DNA from: Mycobacterium branderi
GTDB taxonomy: Bacteria; Actinomycetota; Actinomycetes; Mycobacteriales; Mycobacteriaceae
Reading direction: 5' to 3'
NCBI RefSeq assembly: GCF_010728725.1
Contig: NZ_AP022606.1
Coordinates: 1,178,001-1,242,000, forward strand
Length of the DNA stretch: 64,000 bases
Position numbers and translations under genes: made by a program. Positions 44,953 to 53,402 of this stretch are shown here, piece by piece; within the stretch, counting starts at the first letter, position 1, and each line of letters starts with the position of its first letter. The notes under the pieces were generated by a model. The model saw only the letters and a list, made by a program, of their open reading frames with translations. It was not told where the DNA came from and did no database searches.

Positions 44953-46197
44953 ATGTCGTTGACCAGTGCTTCGCCTGCTGTGGGGTTGAGGCCTGTCGAT
45001 CGGCTTGAGGTGTTGTTTGAGGAGTTGGCGGAGTTGGCCGGTCAGCGCAATGCCATTGATGCGCGCCTGGTGCAGATTGCCGCGGAGCTGGATCGTGACG
45101 AGCTGTGGGGGATGACCGGTGTGCGCTCGCTGGCGGCGTTGATGGCCTGGAAACTCGGGTTGTCCTCGGGCACGGCGCACACCATCGCGACGGTGGCGCG
45201 CCGGTTCGAGGAGTTTCCGCGCTGCGCTCAGGGGATGGCCGAGGGCCGGCTGTCGCTAGATCAGGTCGGCGTGATCGCGGGGCGGGCCGGGCAGGGCTCC
45301 GATGAGCATTACGCGGCGTTGGCGGCGGTGGCCACGGTCAGCCAGCTGCGCACCGCGGTCAAGCTCGAACCGCGACCCGAGCCCGAGGGGCGGCCTGAGC
45401 CGCAGCCCTCGATCACCAAGGGCGGCGATGAGCAGTTCGCCTGGTGGCGGATCAAACTCGCCCACGACGACGCGGCCAAATTCGAGGCGGCGCTGGCCTC
45501 GCACCGCGATGCGCTGATCACCGAGTGGAAGGCCGATCGCCCCGACGGGCGGGTCTTCGAGCAGGCGCCGCCGCTGCCGGGCACCCTGGAGGCGTTCATG
45601 CGGCTGGTCGAAACCAGTTGGGACACCGAGGTGGCCCGCCGCCCACACGGCCAGCACACCACGGTGGTGGCCCACCTCGACGTTAAAGAGCGCGTCGCCG
45701 CGCTGCATCTGGGCCCGCTGCTATCCGAGGCCGAGCGCCAATACCTGGGCTGTGACGCCACCTGTGAGGTGTGGTTCGAACGTGCCGGGCAGCCGATCGG
45801 CGCCGGGCGCACCACCCGGGTGATCAACCGGCGGCTGCGCCGCGCCCTCGAGCACCGCGACCGTTGCTGTGTGGTGCCCGGCTGTGGGGCCACCCGCGGC
45901 CTGCACGCCCACCACATCCGCCACTGGGAAGACGGCGGCCCCACCGAGCTGTCCAACCTGGTGTTGGTCTGCCCGTACCACCACCGGCTGCACCACAAAG
46001 GCGACATCACCATCACCGGAACCGCCGACAATCTGATCGTCACCGACAGCGACGGCCAACGCCTGAGCGCAGCATCACTGGCGCGCCCACCCAAGCATCC
46101 CCCACCCGATGTCCCACCCTGGTCCGGGCCCCTCGGCGAACGCGCCGACTGGTGGTGGTACGACCCCTTCCAACCCCAACCACCACCACCCAACTAG
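44953..46197 (+). CDS. 13E12-repeat family protein, DUF222 with C-terminal HNH nuclease
   Basis: A 414-residue protein. Residues 15-280 are the DUF222 helical domain (QRNAIDARLVQIAAELDRDE, then WGMTGVRSLAALMAW). Residues 290-350 are an HNH nuclease (RDRCCVVPGCGATRG, LHAHHIRHWEDGGPTELSN and VCPYHHRLHHKG), with the zinc-type Cys pairs and catalytic His present. The C-terminus is Pro-rich. Such genes occur in many copies in mycobacteria and are linked to REP13E12 repeats, some of which are phage integration sites. It appears intact and is the most mobile-looking element in this window. Confidence 0.93.
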   Translation: MSLTSASPAVGLRPVDRLEVLFEELAELAGQRNAIDARLVQIAAELDRDELWGMTGVRSLAALMAWKLGLSSGTAHTIATVARRFEEFPRCAQGMAEGRLSLDQVGVIAGRAGQGSDEHYAALAAVATVSQLRTAVKLEPRPEPEGRPEPQPSITKGGDEQFAWWRIKLAHDDAAKFEAALASHRDALITEWKADRPDGRVFEQAPPLPGTLEAFMRLVETSWDTEVARRPHGQHTTVVAHLDVKERVAALHLGPLLSEAERQYLGCDATCEVWFERAGQPIGAGRTTRVINRRLRRALEHRDRCCVVPGCGATRGLHAHHIRHWEDGGPTELSNLVLVCPYHHRLHHKGDITITGTADNLIVTDSDGQRLSAASLARPPKHPPPDVPPWSGPLGERADWWWYDPFQPQPPPPN

Positions 46198-46242
46198 GCC
46201 GGCTAGCCCAAACGGATTGAAGCATAGAGGAATTCGCTTACC

Positions 46243-46286
46243 TGGCCTTGATAATCCGCGACCTCACCACGGCCTCATCAAGGCCA
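46243..46286. repeat. Inverted repeat downstream of the 13E12 gene
   Basis: Perfect 10-base arms TGGCCTTGAT (46243-46252) and ATCAAGGCCA (46277-46286) around 24 bases. It sits 46 bases past the HNH gene and 86 before php. It may be a terminator or an edge of the 13E12 element. Confidence 0.5.
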
Positions 46287-46371
46287 TGGCGGCCGGACAT
46301 TGATGCCCGGATGACGCCTCGCCAATGCAATCTCGCCGATTTCAAGCCGCGAGAGTCCTACCATCGGCCCC

Positions 46372-47352
46372 ATGTCGCAACTGAATACCGCACGCGGACC
46401 GATCGATACCGCCGACCTCGGCGTCACGCTGATGCACGAGCACGTGTTCATCATGACGACCGAGATCATGGAGAACTATCCCGAGGATTGGGGCGACGAG
46501 GCCCAGCGTGAGGCCGACGCCGTCAAGCGGCTCAACGAACTCAAGGCCGCCGGGGTCGACACCATCGTCGATCTGACCGTCATCGGACTGGGCCGCTACA
46601 TCCCGCGCATCGCCCGCGTCGCCGCCCAAACCGACCTCAATATCGTCGTCGCGACCGGCTTGTACACCTACAACGACGTGCCGTTCCGGTTCCACTTCCA
46701 GGGCCCGGGCACTCAACTCGACGGCCCGGAGATCATGACCGACATGTTCGTCCGCGACATCGAAGAGGGCATCGCCGACACCGGTATCAAGGCGGCGATC
46801 CTCAAGTGCGCCACCGACGAACCCGGCATCACTCCCGGCGTCGAGCGGGTGCTGCGCGCGGTGGCCCAGGCACACAAGCGCACCGGTGTGCCGATTTCCA
46901 CGCACACCCACGCCGGTCTGCGGCGTGGGCTCGAGCAGCAACGCATCTTCGAAGAAGAAGGCGTCGACCTGTCTCGGGTGGTCATCGGCCACTCCGGCGA
47001 TTCCACCGACATCGGTTACCTCGAAGAGCTGATCGCCGCCGGGTCTTATCTCGGCATGGACCGGTTCGGCATCGACGTGATCCTGCCCTTCGAGGACCGA
47101 GTGAACACGGTGGCGCAGATGTGCGAACGCGGCCACGCCGACCAGATGGTGCTCTCCCACGACGCCAACTGCTACTTCGACGCGCTGCCCGAAGAGCTGA
47201 TGCCGGTCGTCGCACCCAATTGGCACTACCTGCACATCCACAACGACGTGATCCCGGCATTGAAGGAACGCGGCGTCACCGACGAGCACCTGCACACCAT
47301 GCTCGTCGACAACCCGCGCAAAATCTTCGAACGACAGGGCGGCTATGAGTGA
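46372..47352 (+). CDS. php: Phosphotriesterase homology protein Php (lactonase type)
   Basis: A 326-residue amidohydrolase of the PTE-like lactonase group, matching M. tuberculosis Rv0230c. The two-metal site is visible: HEH in TLMHEHVFIM, the carboxylated Lys in AAILKCATDE, His in STHTHAGL, His in IGHSGDS, and Asp in LSHDANCY. Such enzymes hydrolyse lactones (acyl-homoserine or other gamma/delta lactones) with weak phosphotriesterase side activity. Its end overlaps the CoA ligase start by eight bases, suggesting lactone opening followed by CoA activation. Confidence 0.93.
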   Translation: MSQLNTARGPIDTADLGVTLMHEHVFIMTTEIMENYPEDWGDEAQREADAVKRLNELKAAGVDTIVDLTVIGLGRYIPRIARVAAQTDLNIVVATGLYTYNDVPFRFHFQGPGTQLDGPEIMTDMFVRDIEEGIADTGIKAAILKCATDEPGITPGVERVLRAVAQAHKRTGVPISTHTHAGLRRGLEQQRIFEEEGVDLSRVVIGHSGDSTDIGYLEELIAAGSYLGMDRFGIDVILPFEDRVNTVAQMCERGHADQMVLSHDANCYFDALPEELMPVVAPNWHYLHIHNDVIPALKERGVTDEHLHTMLVDNPRKIFERQGGYE

Positions 47353-48799
47353 GGTCCCACCGATCGGCACGCAGATCTCAGCGCTGGCCGCCGAAGCGCC
47401 CGACGAACCCGCCATAACCTGCGACGGGCGCACGATCACTCGCGCCGAACTCGACAAGTCGACGAACCGCCTGGCCCGCGCATACAAAGAGCTCGGCGTG
47501 GGCGTCGGCGACTACGTGACGATCGTCTTACCGAATTCGATCGAGTGGGTGCAGGCCGCGGTCGCGTGCTGGAAGCTGGGCGCGGTGCCCCAGCCGCTGT
47601 CGCCGCGGCTTCCGGATGCCGAATTCGAAGGCATCATCGAGCTACGGCCCAGGGCCTTGATCATCGGCCGCGACCATCCCGAAATCCCCAGTGTGCCAGC
47701 AGGATTCACGCCAGAAACCTCCGACGACACGCTGCCCGAAGCGGTGTCGCCGTGCTGGAAGTCGATGGCCTCGGGCGGCAGCACCGGTCGTCCCAAATTG
47801 ATCGAAGCGGGCGGCGACAGCCGGATACCACCCGAGATCGGCTACCCGTTGGGCGCGCAAGAGGGCGACGTCAACCTGATCTCCGTGCCGCTGACCCACA
47901 ACACCGGCTTTACCACCACGGTGATCGGCCTGCTGATGCGCCACCACCTGGTGCTGATGCCAAGATTCGATCCGCACGAATTCCTGCGGCTCGTCACCGA
48001 ACATCGCGTCACGTTTTTGACGACGGTGCCGACCATCATGCAGCGCCTGCTGCCGGTCTATCGGGCCGATCCAGGTGCTTACGACCTGTCATCGATCCGG
48101 CGATTCTGGCACCTGGGCGCGCCGTGCCCGCCCGCGATCAAGCAAGCCTGGATCGACCTGCTCGGTCCCGAGAAGATCTGGGAACTGTACGGCGGCACCG
48201 AATTACAAGCGCTGACCTTCATCTCCGGCGATCAGTGGCTTACTCATCGCGGCTCCGTGGGCATCGTCGTGGCCGGCGAGATGAAGGTGCTCGACGACGA
48301 CGGCCGCGAATGCCCACCCGGCGTCGTCGGCGAGATCTACATGCGCCCCAGCCCCGGCACCGCGCCGACCTACCGCTATGTCGGCGTCACCGCCAAGAGC
48401 CGCGACGGCTGGGATTCGCTGGGCGATCTGGGCCACTTCGACGAAGACGGGTTTCTCTACCTGTCGGATCGCCGCGTCGACATGTTCACTGTCGGCGGCC
48501 GCAACGTCTATCCCGCCGAGATCGAGAGCGCCCTATCGGAACACCCGGATGTGTTGTCCTGCTTGGTGGTTGGCGTACCCGACGATGATCTGGGCCAAGT
48601 GCCCTACGCGCTGGTGCAATCGGAGGCACTCGACGAAGAAACGGTCCGCGCGTTTCTGGCCGAACGGATTGCCGCATATAAGGTGCCGCGTACCGTCGAG
48701 TTCGTCGACACCGCGCTGCGCGACGACGCCGGCAAGGCACGTCGCTCGGCGGTACGCGAGCAGATCATGGCGCGATTGCGTCCTCTTGGCGCCGGCTGA
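47345..48799 (+). CDS. AMP-dependent CoA ligase, bile acid-CoA ligase (BaiB)-like
   Basis: 484 residues. It is an adenylate-forming ligase, but the phosphate loop reads ASGGSTGRPKLIEAGG instead of TSGTTGxPKG, a variant I associate with bile-acid CoA ligases. Other motifs are PLTHNTGF near residue 180, ELYGGTELQALTF near 280, DRRVDMFTVGGRNVYPAEIE near 380, and the catalytic Lys in DAGKARRSAV near the end. It may activate a steroid-type or terpenoid acid. Start overlaps php by eight bases; the end overlaps the convergent acyltransferase gene by 35 bases. Confidence 0.88.
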   Translation: MSEVPPIGTQISALAAEAPDEPAITCDGRTITRAELDKSTNRLARAYKELGVGVGDYVTIVLPNSIEWVQAAVACWKLGAVPQPLSPRLPDAEFEGIIELRPRALIIGRDHPEIPSVPAGFTPETSDDTLPEAVSPCWKSMASGGSTGRPKLIEAGGDSRIPPEIGYPLGAQEGDVNLISVPLTHNTGFTTTVIGLLMRHHLVLMPRFDPHEFLRLVTEHRVTFLTTVPTIMQRLLPVYRADPGAYDLSSIRRFWHLGAPCPPAIKQAWIDLLGPEKIWELYGGTELQALTFISGDQWLTHRGSVGIVVAGEMKVLDDDGRECPPGVVGEIYMRPSPGTAPTYRYVGVTAKSRDGWDSLGDLGHFDEDGFLYLSDRRVDMFTVGGRNVYPAEIESALSEHPDVLSCLVVGVPDDDLGQVPYALVQSEALDEETVRAFLAERIAAYKVPRTVEFVDTALRDDAGKARRSAVREQIMARLRPLGAG

Positions 48800-49919
48800 C
48801 CGCCTCGCGTCTGCGGATCTCCCAGCGCCGCAACGCTTCCCGGCACGGCGATTCGACCAGCGCGTAGCTCACGGCCGCGATCGCGATTGCGAAAAGCAGC
48901 GTCAGCACCAACACCTCCGGCATGTGGCCGCGGAACGAGAACTCACCGATTACCGGGAACACCATGGTCAGCGCCGCCAGGTGCCAGATGAATATGCCGT
49001 AGGACCAGCGGCCCAGCGTCACCATCGGCGCGCTGCCCAACAACCGGTGCGGGGTATCCGGCCGGTCTAACACCAGCGGCGCGACCAATGCGGCGGCCAC
49101 CAGCGACCCCATCGCGGTCTTGACCGCGAACTGGGCGGCGGTGCTGGGCGTCAAGCCGGCCGGGCCCGCCAGCGGCGACGCGGCCACCAGATATGCGCCC
49201 ACCGCAACGACGGCCATCACCACCCGGCGCCGCGCCAGCCGATGCGGCAACCCGATCGGGCTGTGCACCCACTCCGCGAGCAGCATGCCGGCGGCGAACC
49301 AGGAAAAAAACGCTGGCGACCAGTTCAGCGGGTTGAGCCCGGGCGCCGCGTGGAAAGGAATCCAGCCCCAAAACCAACTGGCGACGCCCAGACCGGCGAT
49401 CACCGGCACGCGGGCACGGACCGGCAGCCGCGCGGCCAGCAGCGCGAGGATCGGCAGCGCCATATAGAAGGTGACCTCGACCGACAGGCTCCACATCTGA
49501 GTCAGTCCCGCGGTCAGCGTCAGCGGCACATAGACCTGCGTGAGCGACAGATTCGCCAACCAGACCGTCAGGCTCGCGTGCTCGGCGTCCGGCAGCAAGG
49601 TCAGTATCACCACCACGGCCACCACATAGGCCGGCATGATGCGCACCACCCGCGACCGCAGATAGTGGCCTGTCGACGGACCGGGCCCCAGACCGCGCGC
49701 CGCGGCGGCGTGCCCCCGCCACAGAAGAAACCCCGACAACGCGAAGAACACCGCAACCGCCAGGTCGAAACGGCCGAACAGCCGGCCGTCGACCCCGCTG
49801 GAATGCCCGGTTTGAAACGCGACGTGGGTGACGACGACGCCGACGGCCGCACATGCCCGCATGCCTTCTACGGCGGGCAGGAAGCTGCGCACCCCACCGA
49901 TCTGCTGGCCATCGCTCAT
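48765..49919 (-). CDS. Membrane acyltransferase, acyltransferase-3 family (Rv0228-like)
   Basis: A 384-residue integral membrane protein with about ten hydrophobic segments. The family signature near the N-terminus is LPAVEGMRACAAVGVVVTHV with the catalytic His in VTHVAFQTGH, and later SGFLLWRG near residue 65. Such proteins O-acylate sugars or lipids at the membrane. It corresponds by place and type to M. tuberculosis Rv0228. It converges on the CoA ligase (35-base overlap) and diverges from the DUF3068 gene. Confidence 0.9.
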   Translation of the reverse strand: MSDGQQIGGVRSFLPAVEGMRACAAVGVVVTHVAFQTGHSSGVDGRLFGRFDLAVAVFFALSGFLLWRGHAAAARGLGPGPSTGHYLRSRVVRIMPAYVVAVVVILTLLPDAEHASLTVWLANLSLTQVYVPLTLTAGLTQMWSLSVEVTFYMALPILALLAARLPVRARVPVIAGLGVASWFWGWIPFHAAPGLNPLNWSPAFFSWFAAGMLLAEWVHSPIGLPHRLARRRVVMAVVAVGAYLVAASPLAGPAGLTPSTAAQFAVKTAMGSLVAAALVAPLVLDRPDTPHRLLGSAPMVTLGRWSYGIFIWHLAALTMVFPVIGEFSFRGHMPEVLVLTLLFAIAIAAVSYALVESPCREALRRWEIRRREAVSRRQEDAIAP

Positions 49920-50043
49920 GCGAGACAGTGTGCCCGCGATGCAACGCGGGACTAAGCCGGCACCTTAAATTTTGCTGTTAGGGTCAAACGAGTTTTGGCT
50001 TTGCTCCGAGGTCGGCCGGTCTTGGACCAGAAGGAGGACGCGG

Positions 50044-51291
50044 GTGAACCGAGCAGTCATGTTGCGGATCGCCGCATGCGGAATCATGGGGCTTGGGGCC
50101 GCTCTGCTGATCGCCGCGCTGCTGCTCTGGACGTACACCGCCAGCAGGATCACCAAGATTCCGCTCAACCTGGACACCACGCTGATCAGCGACGGCAGCG
50201 GAACCGCCCTGGATCCCGCGTCGTTGTCCGGCGACCACTTCGTCATCGACAAGAATGTCCCGCTGGTTTCCCAGCAACAGATCAGCGTCGAGTCGCCCGC
50301 CAACGCCGACGTGGTCACCTTCCAGGTGGGTACCTCGGTTCGCCGCACCGACAAGCAGAAGGACACCGGCCTGCTGCTGGCTTTGGTCGACACCGTCACC
50401 CTCAACCGGAAGACGGCCATGGCGGTCTCCGACGAGACCCATCCCGGTGGCGCCGTGCAAAAGCCGCGCACCATCAACGACGACAACCCGCCGACGAACA
50501 TCGCGCTGCCGCATGACGGGCTGTCCTACCGGTTTCCGTTCCACACCGAAAAACAGACGTACTCATACTTCGACCCGATTGCACAGAAGGCGTTCGACGC
50601 CAACTACACCGGCGAAGAAGACGTCAACGGCCTGACCACTTACAAGTTCACCCAGAACGTCGGTTACGACGCAGACGGAAAGTTGGCCGACCCGGTGAAG
50701 TACCCGTCGCTGTACGCCAACGACGAGGACAGCAAGGCCACGGCGACGGCCGCGATGTGGGACGTCCCCAGCGACAACCCCGACGAGAAGATCACCATGA
50801 CCCGCTATTACGCGGCGCAGAAGACCTTCTGGGTGGACCCCGAGTCGGGCACGATCGTCAAGGAAGAAGAGCACGCCAACCACTACTTCGCCCGTGACGC
50901 GCTCAAGCCCGAGGTGGCGCTGGCCGACTACAAGGTCACCACCACCGAGGAGACCATCGAAGCGCAGGTCAACGCGGCCCGCAACGAGCGCGATCGCATA
51001 GCGCTGTGGTCGCGGGTACTGCCGATCACCTTCACCGCGGCCGGCTTGATTGCCCTGATCGGCGGGGTGCTGCTGGGTTCGTTCAGCCTGCGGACCGAGG
51101 CGGCGTTGCTCGACCCTGGCCTGGACACCGCCGACCACGGCTTCTTCGGCCGCGGCGGGCCGCCCTCCGAGCCGGTACCCGGGGCCGAGGCCGAGACGGA
51201 GAAGCTGCCCACACCGCCCGCGGACCTGCACCGAGATACTCCGCCGCCGCCGACGACGCCACCCGAATCCGGTCCGCCAGACCGGACCTGA
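50044..51291 (+). CDS. DUF3068 membrane-anchored protein (Rv0227c-like)
   Basis: 415 residues from GTG at 50044 behind AGGAGG. An N-terminal membrane anchor (residues 10-35, LGAALLIAALLLW region), a large extracytoplasmic domain of about 310 residues (FPFHTEKQTYSYFDP; FWVDPESGTIVKEEEHANHYF), a second membrane segment near 345-365, and a Pro/Glu-rich cytoplasmic tail. This is the DUF3068 layout, also seen in PorA-type proteins of related genera. Function in mycobacteria is unknown but likely in the cell envelope. The next gene starts two bases after its stop. Confidence 0.9.
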   Translation: MNRAVMLRIAACGIMGLGAALLIAALLLWTYTASRITKIPLNLDTTLISDGSGTALDPASLSGDHFVIDKNVPLVSQQQISVESPANADVVTFQVGTSVRRTDKQKDTGLLLALVDTVTLNRKTAMAVSDETHPGGAVQKPRTINDDNPPTNIALPHDGLSYRFPFHTEKQTYSYFDPIAQKAFDANYTGEEDVNGLTTYKFTQNVGYDADGKLADPVKYPSLYANDEDSKATATAAMWDVPSDNPDEKITMTRYYAAQKTFWVDPESGTIVKEEEHANHYFARDALKPEVALADYKVTTTEETIEAQVNAARNERDRIALWSRVLPITFTAAGLIALIGGVLLGSFSLRTEAALLDPGLDTADHGFFGRGGPPSEPVPGAEAETEKLPTPPADLHRDTPPPPTTPPESGPPDRT

Positions 51292-51293
51292 CC

Positions 51294-52997
51294 TTGACCG
51301 GGATCGGCCGCTGGATTCTGCGGTGGTCCCGTCCCGGTTACGCGCTGGCCCTGGCGCTACTGGTGGCCGGACCATTGCTGAGACCGGGTTATCTACTGCT
51401 GCGCGACGCGGTGTCCACGCCGCGGTCCTATCTGTCCGATAGTGCTCTTGGTCTGTCCGAATCGGCGCCGCGCGCAACGCCGCAGGATTTCGCGGTGGCA
51501 CTCGCCTCGCACGGCGTCGACGGCGGCGTCGTGGTCAAGGCGCTGCTCGTCGCAGGGCTGTGGCTGGCCGGCTGGGGTGCGGCCCGGCTGGCGGCGACGG
51601 TGCTGCCCGACGCCGGAGCGAGCGGCCAGTTCGTGGCGATCACGCTGGCGATCTGGAATCCCTATGTCGGCGAGCGGTTGCTGCAGGGACATTGGAGCCT
51701 GCTCGTGGGTTACGGCTGCCTGCCGTGGGTGGCGACGACGATGCTGGCGCTGCGGTCAGCAGGCGGGTGGCCGCGGTTCTTCGGGCTGGCGTTCTGGATC
51801 GCGCTGGCCGGTCTGACGCCGACCGGGTTGATGCTGGCCGCGACGCTGGGTTTGGTGTGCGTGCTGACGCCGGGCTGCGGGCATCGGCGTTGGCTGTGCT
51901 TTGCGGCGACGCTGGCCGGCGCGGTGGTGGCGGCGTTGCCGTGGCTGACGGCGACGGCACTGGGCTCATCGCTGCCGGCGCAGCAGGGCGCCGCGATTGC
52001 CGCGTTCGCAGCGCGCGCCGAGCCGGGCCTGGGCACGCTGGGCAGCCTGGCCAGCCTGGGCGGCATCTGGAACGGTGAGGCGGTACCGCCCACTCGCGCA
52101 ACGCTTTTCGCGTTAGTCGGGGCAGTGGTGTTGCTGGGTGTGGTGGCTTCCGGACTGCCGGTCGTGGTGCGTCGACCGGCGGCGGTTCCGCTGCTGGCGT
52201 TGGCGGCGGTGGCGGTGCTGGTTCCTGCCGCGCTGGCCACCGGCCCGGGCCAGGCCGTGCTGCGGGCCGTCGTCGACGCCGCGCCCGGCCTCGGTGTGCT
52301 GCGCGACGGGCAGAAGTGGGTGGCGCTGGCGATGCCCGGTTATGCGCTGGCGGCCGCGGGCTCGGTGCTGACGCTTCGGCGCTGGGTGTACCCGTCGGTG
52401 ACGGCGCTGATCTGTTGCGCTGCACTGATATTCACGCTGCCCGACCTGGCCTGGGGTGTCTGGGGCAGGGTGCAGCCGGTGCACTATCCGCGGGGCTGGG
52501 CCGTCGTCGCGGCGGCAATCAACGACCACCCCGGGACGGTGGCGGTGTTACCGGCCGGCAGCATGCGGCGCTTCTCGTGGTCGGGTCCGACGCCGGCGCT
52601 GGACCCGCTGCCCCGCTGGCTGCGCGCCGACGTGCTGACGACCGGCGACCTGACGATTTCCGGGGTGACCGTTGTTGGCGAGGGCACCCGGGCTCGTGGA
52701 GTGCAACAGCTGCTCTTGGCCGGAGCAGATCCCGCCGCGCTGAACCGCGCCGGGGTGGCGTGGCTGGTCGTGGAACGGGGAACGCCCGGCGAGATGGGCT
52801 CTGCGGCAAGGGTTCTCGGGCGACTACCCGCGCTCTATCGCGGCCCGGACCTCGAGTTGTATCGAGTCGGCGGGGAGAGTGTCGGTGCGCCCGCCAGTCG
52901 GCGGTCGACCGTGTTGGTCGCGCATTTCGTGTGGCTTGCGATGCTTGCCGTCGGCGCGATCGGCATAGGGGTGGCCTGCAGGCGTCGTAATCAGTGA
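51294..52997 (+). CDS. Large integral membrane protein (Rv0226c-like)
   Basis: About 567 residues from TTG at 51294, the most likely start because no ATG or GTG lies near; the previous stop is three bases upstream. Roughly 11-12 membrane segments span residues 15-410 (for example a region rich in ALALALLVAGPLL). The last 140 residues form an extracytoplasmic domain (RRFSWSGPTPALDPLPRW). The position after DUF3068 matches Rv0226c. The layout resembles GT-C-type membrane glycosyltransferases or envelope transporters, but no catalytic Asp motif is clear. Coupled to the DUF3068 gene. Confidence 0.82.
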   Translation: MTGIGRWILRWSRPGYALALALLVAGPLLRPGYLLLRDAVSTPRSYLSDSALGLSESAPRATPQDFAVALASHGVDGGVVVKALLVAGLWLAGWGAARLAATVLPDAGASGQFVAITLAIWNPYVGERLLQGHWSLLVGYGCLPWVATTMLALRSAGGWPRFFGLAFWIALAGLTPTGLMLAATLGLVCVLTPGCGHRRWLCFAATLAGAVVAALPWLTATALGSSLPAQQGAAIAAFAARAEPGLGTLGSLASLGGIWNGEAVPPTRATLFALVGAVVLLGVVASGLPVVVRRPAAVPLLALAAVAVLVPAALATGPGQAVLRAVVDAAPGLGVLRDGQKWVALAMPGYALAAAGSVLTLRRWVYPSVTALICCAALIFTLPDLAWGVWGRVQPVHYPRGWAVVAAAINDHPGTVAVLPAGSMRRFSWSGPTPALDPLPRWLRADVLTTGDLTISGVTVVGEGTRARGVQQLLLAGADPAALNRAGVAWLVVERGTPGEMGSAARVLGRLPALYRGPDLELYRVGGESVGAPASRRSTVLVAHFVWLAMLAVGAIGIGVACRRRNQ

Positions 52998-53021
52998 CAG
53001 CAACAACGAGGATGGGCGAGC

Positions 53022-53402
53022 ATGAGCTTGTCGAAGGACGACGTGCGCCGGGTTGTCGATGTCTACCTGCGCGCATGGATGGCCCAGGATCCCGACCTGA
53101 TCGTCACCATCTTCACCCCGACCGCCACCTATCATGAGCGTGTACTCGAGGAGCCGATCCGCGGTGTAGCCGGTATCCGCGACTATTGGAGGACCAAAGT
53201 CGTTGCGGAACAGGCGAATATCGAGGCCGACTTGCTCAACCTCTACCTCGACGGGACGACAGCCGTAGCCGAGTGGGAAGCCCGGTTCGACGACGTCGTC
53301 CAAGGCCACCGCAAACTGATGCGCGAGGTCGCCATCCTGGAATTCGACGGCGATCGGATCGCCAGTCTGCGCGAGTACTGGGCATCCGAACGCGTCGACT
53401 AA
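53022..53402 (+). CDS. NTF2-fold (SnoaL-like) protein
   Basis: A 126-residue protein with the SnoaL/NTF2 pattern: helix VRRVVDVYLRAWMAQDPD, strand FTPTATYHERVLEEPIRG, helix IRDYWRTKVVAEQ, and strands ending FDGDRIASLREYW. Members include ketosteroid-isomerase-like enzymes and polyketide cyclases, and many have no known role. There is no signal peptide. The last four bases overlap the convergent PPE gene. Its insertion between the Rv0226c-like gene and the PPE gene is not in the M. tuberculosis order as remembered. Confidence 0.85.
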   Translation: MSLSKDDVRRVVDVYLRAWMAQDPDLIVTIFTPTATYHERVLEEPIRGVAGIRDYWRTKVVAEQANIEADLLNLYLDGTTAVAEWEARFDDVVQGHRKLMREVAILEFDGDRIASLREYWASERVD

